This document shows positions 1 to 5,917 of a DNA stretch of 16,557 bases, one piece after another (position 1 is the stretch's first letter; every line of letters starts with the position of its first letter). This stretch comes from CBFHWY01 sp965659675. Its GTDB lineage: Bacteria; Bacteroidota; Bacteroidia; Flavobacteriales_G; Salibacteraceae. Where the stretch lies: assembly GCA_965659675.1 (NCBI GenBank), contig CBFHWY010000062.1, forward strand, positions 1 to 16,557. Reading direction: 5' to 3'. The notes beneath the pieces are model-generated. The model was not told the origin of the DNA. It made no database searches and saw only the letters and a list, made by a program, of their open reading frames with translations. Position numbers and translations under genes: made by a program.

Positions 1-100
1 TTCTCTTTCTTTTTCATTGTTGTCATAATGTATACTTTTTTCGTTCAACCTTATGACACACTTTTCTGAACAGTCTCTAGCATTCTTTCAAATCAACGTA

Positions 101-124
101 TTTCCGTGCCTCTGCACCTCCGCA
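101..124 (+). repeat. Degenerate 8-bp tandem array, left of the four-helix-bundle gene
   Basis: Three consecutive octamers can be read: TTTCCGTG (101-108), CCTCTGCA (109-116) and CCTCCGCA (117-124). The last two differ at one base and the first is more diverged. The same octamer consensus, roughly CcTCcGCA, reappears in the same orientation just downstream of the neighbouring gene at 587-626, so the gene is bracketed by direct copies. Confidence 0.6.
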
Positions 125-138
125 CGAACCCAAAGTTT

Positions 139-171
139 GTAGCTGAGGGCATTTGGCGAATAGTTTTATGA
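139..171 (+). repeat. Dispersed motif, copy 1 (GGCGAATAG core)
   Basis: The stretch reads G-T-AGCT, GGCATT, a T, GGCGAATAG, two T, then TTATGA. Nearly the same string occurs at 14079-14108 in the repeat-rich region, with small indels and a few substitutions. The long agreement between two noncoding sites 14 kb apart points to a dispersed repeat rather than chance. Its function is unknown. It lies 45 bp upstream of the four-helix-bundle start codon and could be part of that gene's control region or of a mobile unit. Confidence 0.55.
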
Positions 172-215
172 CAATTTCTCTAGTCCAATTAAAGAAGATA
201 TCTGAGTTTTGATTG

Positions 216-572
216 ATGTTCACATTTGAGAAATTAGATGTTTATAAGAAGGCAAAGGAATTTCAGCGAAAAGTCAAAAACGAGGTTTTAAGCCAAAGAA
301 GGCTTGATAGAACTTACTGCTATCAATTAAAAAGAGCGTCTTTGAGTGTTGTCCTAAACATTGCAGAGGGCTCAAGTCGTTTTACTGGTCCTTCGGCAAG
401 GAATTTCTACGTTATAGCAAGGGGATCACTTTTTGAAACTATATCAATTCTGGATATTCTACACACAGAAGGCATGATTTCAAAAGAACACTATGATGCG
501 TTTTATGAAAAGGCACAGGATATCTCCTTTATGCTCTATCAAATGATAAGAAAGCTCAAAGCAAAATCATAA
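216..572 (+). CDS. Four-helix-bundle protein (S23/IVP-like, TIGR02436-type)
   Basis: A 118-residue, almost entirely helical protein. It opens with the family-typical FEKLDVY, followed by a basic helix (KAKEFQRKVKNEV), then the signature Q-L-K-R-A-S-L-S-V-V-L-N-I-A-E-G-S (about residues 37-53), then ARNFYVIARGSLFE. These match the family first found as a protein encoded in 23S rRNA intervening sequences and related in fold to the Avd accessory protein of diversity-generating retroelements. The molecular role of stand-alone members is unknown; nucleic-acid binding through the basic face is plausible but inferred. ATG at 216 is chosen over the adjacent TTG at 213 because the family starts there. 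No rRNA, reverse transcriptase or template repeat lies nearby. The gene is flanked on both sides by the same 8-bp degenerate array and preceded by a dispersed motif, suggesting that gene and repeats travel together. Confidence 0.9.
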   Translation: MFTFEKLDVYKKAKEFQRKVKNEVLSQRRLDRTYCYQLKRASLSVVLNIAEGSSRFTGPSARNFYVIARGSLFETISILDILHTEGMISKEHYDAFYEKAQDISFMLYQMIRKLKAKS

Positions 573-586
573 ATAGACCAATTGCA

Positions 587-626
587 CCTCAGCACCCCCG
601 CACTCCCGCACTCCCGCACTCTCTCA
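587..626 (+). repeat. Degenerate 8-bp tandem array, right of the four-helix-bundle gene
   Basis: Five octamers in register: CCTCAGCA (587-594), CCCCCGCA (595-602), CTCCCGCA (603-610), CTCCCGCA (611-618) and CTCTCTCA (619-626). The last unit contains the stop codon of the minus-strand nuclease gene (624-626), so the array overlaps that gene's 3' end. The unit length and consensus match the array at 101-124. Confidence 0.8.
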
Positions 627-1454
627 CACCCTACACAGCTCGACTGCCTCTTTGAGTATTTCGCGAACCTTGCGTTTCTTCAGGCCAATTTCGTAGAGCA
701 TCGATTCATTTTCAAGGATCTCGCGACAGAGCACGATCTTATTTTCGAGTAGTTGTTTTTTGCGGGTCTTCGAAAGGCTGCTCATGCAGGTGAGGGGGTG
801 TAAACCGCTGATCTCAATACGCTCCTTTAAACTTCCACGCTTAGGAAAGTCCCATCCGATCATCTGAAGTCCGGCGCAAGAACCAAATTTGATGGCCTCC
901 TCAGTAAATCGGGTATTGGTTACGATCCAGCATTGCTGATGATCATGCCTCCCATGATGCTGCTTTTTGATGATGTCTTCATACCTGGAAAGCACATAAA
1001 GCGGAACTTTTACATCGGATTTGGTCGCTGGATTATTATGAAACTTGCATTCCACGTAGATCACCTCTTCTTCTTTTCTGCCTACCACATCCACCTCATG
1101 GGCTATACACTTTCCTTCAACAAAAATATCTGTGCGGGTTTCGTAGCCCTGAAACCGAAGCATCTCGGCAATATATCGTTCGAAAGGGTATCCCGAAGGG
1201 CCCAGCTCAATGAGCGCACGCTTTAGCTTGTAGCGTCCGGCGGTGCCTTCAGCTTTTTGTTTGAGCAGCTTAAATGCTTTCTGGTAAATTGCCTTGGTGC
1301 TATCCCCTTGTTTGAGTTGGCTACTGATCTCATTCGAGATCTCTTCGATGTCTTCTTCACTTGCTCCTGCAGAGCGCAACGAATGTTGGAGTTTGGAAAT
1401 GTGGAAAGGCACTTGCTCTCCACTGGCTTTGGTGATCAGGATCTCATTTGACAC
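624..1454 (-). CDS. ATP-cone / Mrr-like restriction endonuclease fusion
   Basis: A 276-residue protein with two recognisable parts. Residues 4-85 form an ATP-cone: ILITKASGEQVPFHISKL, a helix, then YKLKRALIELGPSGYPFERY. This is the regulatory nucleotide-binding module known from ribonucleotide reductase and NrdR. Residues 95-205 look like a PD-(D/E)XK nuclease of the Mrr type, with H119-E-V-D122 followed by E135-C-K137 and the strand W176-IVTNTRFTEEA. The last 60 residues are helical and basic (GLHPLTCMSSLSK, then LLENKIVLCREIL) and may be a DNA-contacting tail. The start is GTG at 1452-1454, the only initiator giving the full ATP-cone. A TAnnTTTG-like box (1459-1466, one mismatch) sits exactly 4 nt before it. 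Function is inferred: a nuclease whose activity may respond to (d)ATP. No methyltransferase is adjacent, so it is not part of a classical restriction-modification pair here. Confidence 0.85.
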   Translation of the reverse strand: MSNEILITKASGEQVPFHISKLQHSLRSAGASEEDIEEISNEISSQLKQGDSTKAIYQKAFKLLKQKAEGTAGRYKLKRALIELGPSGYPFERYIAEMLRFQGYETRTDIFVEGKCIAHEVDVVGRKEEEVIYVECKFHNNPATKSDVKVPLYVLSRYEDIIKKQHHGRHDHQQCWIVTNTRFTEEAIKFGSCAGLQMIGWDFPKRGSLKERIEISGLHPLTCMSSLSKTRKKQLLENKIVLCREILENESMLYEIGLKKRKVREILKEAVELCRV

Positions 1455-1458
1455 AGTA

Positions 1459-1466
1459 CAAATGTG
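1459..1466 (-). promoter_or_regulatory. Possible -7 box of the ATP-cone nuclease gene
   Basis: Read on the minus strand this is CACATTTG, one mismatch from the Bacteroidota -7 consensus TAnnTTTG. Four bases separate it from the GTG start, a spacing that would give a leaderless transcript. No -33 TTG is obvious. Confidence 0.3.
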
Positions 1467-1498
1467 CTCTATTCAAATGGAGGAAACAGTGATTTTCG

Positions 1499-2923
1499 TC
1501 ATCCCTGATGCGCCGGCTTCAAAAGGTCGTTCACTTTCTTTACGGGGTTGAAGGTCTCGATCGGGACTTCAACAAAAATGCTGAGCCAATCAGACATCGC
1601 CCCATTCCATAAACCTGGTAACTCCATGGCTTTGATCTCTTTTCCCTGAAAGGATTTTTCAGAGATGAAGCCAGCAGTGTGATCAACATATTCGAGGAGC
1701 TTAAATTTCTCTCCCTTAAAGTTCTTTGTTGAGCAAACCAGATCAACCGGATTAAAGTGCGTTGATTCTTCCAGGATCTTTCTTTGCTCAGGATCTTCTG
1801 TGTTTATCTGAGCCTTTTCAACGATCTGAAGTCCTTTGTCTTTTACCCAAAATGGTCCGCCGCCGGGCTCTCCTTCGTTCTTCACCATTCCACATACTCT
1901 GATGGGACGGTTGAGCGCATTTAATACTTGTTGTTTGTTCTCTCCCAGATCAAGACCAAATTCCTTTTTTAGGAAATTTCGAGCTTCTGTCAGAGGAGCA
2001 TCATTCATCAGTTCATCGATGTATTGAAAGACCTGCTGTCTTATATCCACTAGTTTTCCCGCCAGAACTTCTTTCCAGAAAATACTCGACTCAGACTTGC
2101 TTTCGTGGCAAACGTTATCAATATTCTTAATGAATATGATATCGCTGTAGATGGCAGCCAGATTGTGAATGAGTGCTCCATGACCACCTGGTCGCAGCAA
2201 AAGCTCTCCATTCTCTAACAAGACTGGCTCGTTGTTCATGTCTACCGCCAGGGTTTGTGTGGCTGGCGATTGTTCGGAATACTCGAGAATGTAGTTTTCG
2301 CTGAAACGCGAGCCATATCTGATCGCTAGCTCGGAGGCTTTTTCTTTGAACTCTTTTTGATGTTGAGGGCTCACACTGAAGTGCATGTGCACATTTTCCT
2401 GTATATCACCTGCAATTTTAGATGCTTCAAAGAAGTGCTCTGCCAGAGCGATGGAAGCACCTAATTCATATTGGTGAAACTTGATCAGTGCTTTTGGAAG
2501 TTCAGCATAAGAAAGTCCGTCCTTCAGCACATATTCGATGAGTTTTCTGCCCTCGTCCTTTTTAAGTTCCTCTGGAATATCCTCTGCAAAAGCGAATTGA
2601 TCAATATGCTCAATAAAGTTCTTAACATCATCGTTCTCCTCACCAGTTTCAAGAAAAGCAAAAAGTGATTTGAACATTCGGGTTGCAGCACCACTGGCGG
2701 GTACAAAGCGATGGATCTTTTGCTCGGAGCCAATGATCTTAAAGAGTTGCCTCAATTCCGTTGCTTCGTCCTGATCGATCTGTTGGATGCCATCACCCGG
2801 AGTGGCCGCACGCTCAAGTGCTGAAAAAGGAAAACCTGTTCTGAAATCTTCCAATTGATACTCGATCTGAGTTTCTGAGATACCTTCGCGTTTGAGTTGT
2901 GCCTGAATTTGTTCGGAGAACAT
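1499..2923 (-). CDS. DUF4301 family protein, nucleotidyltransferase-like motifs
   Basis: A 474-residue cytoplasmic protein of the DUF4301 family, typical of Bacteroidota and of unknown function. The start is set at ATG 2921-2923 rather than the upstream in-frame TTG at 2953, because family members begin close to this point and a -7-like box (2941-2948) would place the transcript start downstream of the TTG. Several motifs resemble UDP-sugar pyrophosphorylases. R72-FVPASGAATRMF recalls the nucleotide-binding PAAGxGTRM loop. R244-PGGHGALIHNL and the following FIKNIDNV (264-271) recall the GGHG and VDN segments. N349-EGEPGGGPFWV is a glycine-rich loop. Later STHFNPVDLVCS (387-398) and GLWNGAMSDW (437-446) are also conserved-looking. 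An activated-sugar or phosphate substrate is therefore an inference, not established. The downstream nuclease gene begins 44 bp after this stop and may be co-transcribed. Confidence 0.85.
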   Translation of the reverse strand: MFSEQIQAQLKREGISETQIEYQLEDFRTGFPFSALERAATPGDGIQQIDQDEATELRQLFKIIGSEQKIHRFVPASGAATRMFKSLFAFLETGEENDDVKNFIEHIDQFAFAEDIPEELKKDEGRKLIEYVLKDGLSYAELPKALIKFHQYELGASIALAEHFFEASKIAGDIQENVHMHFSVSPQHQKEFKEKASELAIRYGSRFSENYILEYSEQSPATQTLAVDMNNEPVLLENGELLLRPGGHGALIHNLAAIYSDIIFIKNIDNVCHESKSESSIFWKEVLAGKLVDIRQQVFQYIDELMNDAPLTEARNFLKKEFGLDLGENKQQVLNALNRPIRVCGMVKNEGEPGGGPFWVKDKGLQIVEKAQINTEDPEQRKILEESTHFNPVDLVCSTKNFKGEKFKLLEYVDHTAGFISEKSFQGKEIKAMELPGLWNGAMSDWLSIFVEVPIETFNPVKKVNDLLKPAHQG

Positions 2924-2940
2924 TTCCTTTATTTGGGGCA

Positions 2941-2948
2941 CGAATATA
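2941..2948 (-). promoter_or_regulatory. Possible -7 box of the DUF4301 gene
   Basis: On the minus strand this reads TATATTCG, one mismatch from TAnnTTTG. It lies 17 nt upstream of the preferred ATG at 2923, the same class of spacing seen for gcvT and miaE in this window. Confidence 0.35.
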
Positions 2949-3004
2949 GCCAAGTGATGAGCTTGTTCAGGTTAAGACAATCATAAACTTGGGTTTGAAA
3001 AAAG

Positions 3005-3012
3005 TATTTTCG
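3005..3012 (+). promoter_or_regulatory. Possible -7 box of the M1 aminopeptidase gene
   Basis: TATTTTCG, one mismatch from TAnnTTTG, lies exactly 4 nt before the ATG at 3017. If used it would yield a leaderless or nearly leaderless mRNA. A matching -33 TTG at the usual spacing is not present. Confidence 0.35.
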
Positions 3013-3016
3013 CATC

Positions 3017-4900
3017 ATGACAAGATTTATTAGCATCCTTATCCTTTTACCCTGGCTCGTATCCTGTTCTAGCGAAAACAAGGAGCCGACAAACACCGAA
3101 GTAGCTATGAAGAATTATACCAAAGACCCTCACAGTTTTGCAGATCCATCTGAGTCCAGGGTAGTTCACCTCAACTGGGATGTAGACTTGGATTTCGACA
3201 AAAAGATCATTAGCGGGGTTGCCGGATGGCTCATTGAGAACGCAGAGGATGCCAAAGAGATCAGTTTTGATACTCGAGGATTGAATATTGAGCGGGTCGG
3301 TATTTATCGTGATCCGCTTCAAGAAGTAGATGCCGAGTTTGAACTGGGTGAGGAAGATGAACACCTCGGCAGAGCTTTGCGCGTTAAGATCGACAAGGAT
3401 GTGTCAAAGGTCAATATCTATTATTCAACAAGTCCAGGCGCTCAGGCATTGCAATGGCTTGACCCATCACAAACAGCGGGTAAGAAGCTCCCCTTCTTGT
3501 TTACCCAGTCGCAGGCGATTCTAGCTCGAAGCTGGATACCTTGTCAGGATAGTCCGGGGATCAGGTTCACCTACAATGCCAGGGTAAAGGCACCCAAAGA
3601 GATGCTCGTTCTGATGAGTGCAGAGAATCCAACCGAGCGATCTACAGATGGCAGCTATTCCTTTGAGATGAAGCAGGCAGTTCCAGCTTACCTCATGGCC
3701 TTGAGTGCGGGTGACCTGGTGTTTGAACCCATAGGAGAGCGCACCGGAGTATATGCTGAGCCATCAATGATCGAAAAAGCGGCCTATGAGTTTGCTGAGA
3801 TGGAAGATATGCTGATCGCAGCAGAGCGGCTATACGGACCCTATGCCTGGGAGCGATATGATCTCATTGTATTGCCACCTTCTTTCCCATTTGGTGGGAT
3901 GGAAAATCCTAGGTTAACCTTTGCTACGCCAACCATCATTGCCGGAGACCGATCGCTCACTGCGCTGGTTGCACACGAGTTGGCGCACAGCTGGTCAGGA
4001 AACCTGGTGACCAATGCTAATTGGGATGACTTCTGGTTAAATGAAGGCTTCACCGTTTACTTTGAGAGAAGGATCATGGAATCACTCTATGGAGAGGAAT
4101 ATGCAGATATGCTTGAGGTGCTCGGATACCAGGACCTCAGTCATACACTGGAAGATCTAAAGAGCAAGCCTGAAGACACCAAGCTTAAGCTGAGTCTGGA
4201 AGGACGGGATCCCGATGACGGAATGACCGATATTGCTTATGAAAAAGGCTATTTCTTTTTACGTCATCTCGAGAATTTAGTGGGACGAGAAAGGTTTGAT
4301 GCCTTTTTGAAGACTTACTTTAAAACCAATGCCTTCGACGTGATGACCACCGAAGAATTCATTGAGTATCTGAATGAAAAGCTTCTTTCAGAGAATCAAG
4401 AATGGAAGGACAAAGCCAATGTGGAAGATTGGATCTATCAGTCTGGTTTGCCATCTAGCGCTCAGGTGCCATCTGCAAAGCGTTTTGAGGATGTAGAGAA
4501 AGCCATGATGAGCTTTCTGGAAGAGTCTTCTTTGGACGCCATAGATGCAGAGAATTGGACCACCCATGAATGGCTTCACTTCTTGAGAAAACTTCCCAGA
4601 GACCTTAGTGATGAACAGATGAAAAGCTTGGATGAAGCCTACTCTTTTACAAACAGTGGTAATTCTGAGATCCTTGCTGCCTGGTTCCAGTTGACGATCA
4701 GGAACAACTACCAGAAGGCGAATAATGCACTCGATAGTTTTCTTGTGAATGTTGGAAGGAGAAAATTCCTTACACCAACTTACAAGGCACTGAAGCAATC
4801 AGGGCAACTTGAAATGGCCAGGGATATCTACAAAAGGGCAAGACCGAATTATCATTCGGTTTCAAGGAATACAATGGATGAGTTGCTAGACTGGAATTAA
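3017..4900 (+). CDS. M1-family zinc aminopeptidase, lipoprotein (LTA4H/aminopeptidase-B type)
   Basis: A 627-residue metallopeptidase. Residues 1-17 form a lipoprotein signal peptide with lipobox LVSC (Cys17), so it is probably anchored in the outer or inner membrane. The exopeptidase motif is G293-G-M-E-N297. The zinc site is H320-E-L-A-H324 with the third ligand E343 in WLNEG. The likely catalytic Tyr is Y408 in IAYEKG. Near the C-terminus G580-RRKF matches the leukotriene-A4-hydrolase-like stretch whose Arg/Lys bind the substrate carboxylate. The order is N-terminal beta-saddle, catalytic thermolysin-like domain, then a helical C-terminal domain, and the length fits the LTA4H/aminopeptidase B subfamily. 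All catalytic residues are present, so an active N-terminal amino-acid or oligopeptide hydrolase is expected; epoxide hydrolase activity is not implied. Its TAA overlaps the stop codon of the convergent downstream gene by 4 nt. Confidence 0.95.
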   Translation: MTRFISILILLPWLVSCSSENKEPTNTEVAMKNYTKDPHSFADPSESRVVHLNWDVDLDFDKKIISGVAGWLIENAEDAKEISFDTRGLNIERVGIYRDPLQEVDAEFELGEEDEHLGRALRVKIDKDVSKVNIYYSTSPGAQALQWLDPSQTAGKKLPFLFTQSQAILARSWIPCQDSPGIRFTYNARVKAPKEMLVLMSAENPTERSTDGSYSFEMKQAVPAYLMALSAGDLVFEPIGERTGVYAEPSMIEKAAYEFAEMEDMLIAAERLYGPYAWERYDLIVLPPSFPFGGMENPRLTFATPTIIAGDRSLTALVAHELAHSWSGNLVTNANWDDFWLNEGFTVYFERRIMESLYGEEYADMLEVLGYQDLSHTLEDLKSKPEDTKLKLSLEGRDPDDGMTDIAYEKGYFFLRHLENLVGRERFDAFLKTYFKTNAFDVMTTEEFIEYLNEKLLSENQEWKDKANVEDWIYQSGLPSSAQVPSAKRFEDVEKAMMSFLEESSLDAIDAENWTTHEWLHFLRKLPRDLSDEQMKSLDEAYSFTNSGNSEILAAWFQLTIRNNYQKANNALDSFLVNVGRRKFLTPTYKALKQSGQLEMARDIYKRARPNYHSVSRNTMDELLDWN

Positions 4901-5553
4901 GAGCCTCTGGCTTCGATCTGCCAAACGTGCTTTGAGCTGGGTTCGTTATTCTTAAAGTAGAATTCTCCACCCCAGCGGTGTTTTACTTTCCAGTATTCAT
5001 CGATCTCTTCACCGCGGGTGACCTTCCTTATCTCAATGACCTTTCTGGCATCTTCTTCATATTCAACCACAATCTTTATCGGGTTAAACATGTCAAATAA
5101 TTCATCAATAGGAAGTACAGATGTTTCTGCGATATCTTTTTCAAGCTGATAAGTGATCTGGGCAAGACCTTTTTCGATCTCTTTTAGATTTTCCGCATCG
5201 GTATTATCATCAGAGGTGAGTTCTTCAACCATGGGTGGATACTCTTCAACTCTCACCTCCATTTTGTCCTCGTTGTTCTCAACAAACTCTTTTGCTTTTT
5301 CGAGTACTTCTTCAACCTTCTCAATCTCTTTAACGGTCTTCTTTTCCGTCTTTTTAAGCTTTTTCAGGTCTTTTTCAATTGTTTTGGCGTATTCTGCATC
5401 CCATTTAAATAAGCGCTGCCCGAAGTCAAAATATACTTTACCGAAAGGCTTTTCCTCAATGGATGAATAGTCTACACCATGTACTTTTTTGAATAGGTCG
5501 ATCGACCATAATTCGTGCTTTTGATCTGCTCGGGCGACCAGATCATCGACTCC
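4897..5553 (-). CDS. Open frame downstream of the TAG (C-terminal half)
   Basis: This is the uninterrupted frame after the stop at 5554-5556, 218 codons long. There is no ATG until 5260-5262, so independent translation would give only a 121-residue piece starting inside the acidic linker, or would need a non-ATG start near GVDDL. The segment contains SIDLFKKVHGVDYS, a Lys/Glu-rich coiled coil of roughly 35 residues, an acidic Pro/Glu linker, and the C-terminal WKVKHRWGGEFYF region. It makes most sense as the second half of the interrupted exported protein. An opposite-strand Ser/Phe-rich frame at 5153-5470 is only the antisense of the coiled coil. Confidence 0.5.
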   Translation of the reverse strand, partial: GVDDLVARADQKHELWSIDLFKKVHGVDYSSIEEKPFGKVYFDFGQRLFKWDAEYAKTIEKDLKKLKKTEKKTVKEIEKVEEVLEKAKEFVENNEDKMEVRVEEYPPMVEELTSDDNTDAENLKEIEKGLAQITYQLEKDIAETSVLPIDELFDMFNPIKIVVEYEEDARKVIEIRKVTRGEEIDEYWKVKHRWGGEFYFKNNEPSSKHVWQIEARGS

Positions 5554-5835
5554 CTAAAGCAACACGTCAACGCTTTTCGTTACGTAGTTTCTTTTGTAGA
5601 ATTTGATCTCGTAGTTCTTTCCAAGTGGTAGCTCGAGGTAGAACAATCCATCATCAGAGTAATGGAAATCATAGACCTCTCCTTCAGTATAGATCGTGAT
5701 CTTAACCCCTCTTAACTTTGACATGCCTTCGGTGATCTTTCCATTCACCGCAAGCTCGTCCATAAGTATTTGAGCCTTGGACTGCAAAGTACACAGGGCA
5801 ACTAACCCGAATATGAGTAATCTGATTCTATTCAA
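5554..5835 (-). CDS. N-terminal half of the interrupted exported protein (93 residues)
   Basis: Translated as it stands, the gene gives a 93-residue secreted product: a signal peptide of about 22 residues ending SKAQ, then one beta-sandwich carboxypeptidase-regulatory-like domain ending VDVLL. The start is TTG 5833-5835 (an adjacent TTG at 5836-5838 is equally possible). An ATG at 5949 in the same frame would place 38 codons upstream of the signal peptide, inside the preceding gene and upstream of the promoter, so it is rejected. The short product might be secreted but lacks the conserved C-terminal region. Confidence 0.6.
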   Translation of the reverse strand: MNRIRLLIFGLVALCTLQSKAQILMDELAVNGKITEGMSKLRGVKITIYTEGEVYDFHYSDDGLFYLELPLGKNYEIKFYKRNYVTKSVDVLL

Positions 5836-5852
5836 CAAAGCGCTTCTTCCCG

Positions 5853-5882
5853 CAAAGCTAAGAATAATGCAAGGGACCACAA
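5853..5882 (-). promoter_or_regulatory. Bacteroidota-type promoter of the interrupted exported-protein gene
   Basis: On the minus strand, TTG (5880-5882) is followed by 19 nt and then TAGCTTTG (5853-5860), an exact match to the Bacteroidota consensus TTG-N19-TAnnTTTG. The TTG start codon at 5835 lies 17 nt downstream. This is the best full promoter match in the window and supports the choice of start. Confidence 0.75.
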
Positions 5883-5917
5883 TATGATAAGAATCACCTT
5901 CTTGTTGCCTACTACAG

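Larger units (their letters stand above)
1..215. other. Left-edge intergenic region
   Basis: No complete gene is visible here. On the minus strand an open frame begins with ATG at 24-26 (a second in-frame ATG at 15-17) and reads Met-Thr-Thr-Met followed by Lys/Glu-rich codons off the left edge. It could be the first residues of a divergent gene, but eight codons are too few to call. The rest holds the left copy of an 8-bp repeat array (101-124) and a motif at 139-171 that recurs near 14.1 kb; both are listed separately. Confidence 0.5.
4897..5835 (-). pseudogene. Exported carboxypeptidase-regulatory-like protein interrupted by one in-frame TAG
   Basis: Reading from TTG 5833-5835, the frame encodes a signal peptide (MNRIRLLIFGLVALC...SKAQ), a carboxypeptidase-regulatory/PEGA-like beta domain (about residues 27-92: VNGKITEG, GVKITIY, YEIKFYKRNYVTKSVDV), then TAG at 5554-5556. 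The same frame then stays open for 218 more codons: a conserved-looking segment (ELWSIDLFKKVHGVDYS), a highly charged Lys/Glu coiled coil, and a C-terminal domain containing EYWKVKHRWGGEFYFKN. The flanking parts look like one Bacteroidota protein of about 312 residues, so one nonsense codon splits an otherwise intact gene. Possibilities are a recent inactivating mutation, a sequencing error, or readthrough; the preserved frame and sensible codons argue against long decay. A strong promoter lies at 5853-5882. The 3' end shares TTAA with the M1 peptidase stop. Confidence 0.75.

Noticed and set aside
216..572. Diversity-generating retroelement (Avd-like protein)
   Set aside because: No reverse transcriptase, template/variable repeat pair or C-type-lectin target gene is visible nearby; only the fold family is shared.
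624..1454. Complete restriction-modification system
   Set aside because: No DNA methyltransferase or specificity gene accompanies the nuclease; the neighbour is a DUF4301 protein.
5153..5470. Plus-strand Ser/Phe-rich open frame of 105 codons
   Set aside because: It is the antisense of a Lys/Glu-rich coiled-coil coding stretch, which automatically gives Phe/Ser/Leu-rich open frames.
4897..5835. TAG reassigned as a sense codon genome-wide
   Set aside because: Other genes here end at TAG exactly at their family-typical C-termini (WbpM-like, MiaE, QTMAN-like), so TAG acts as a stop in this genome.
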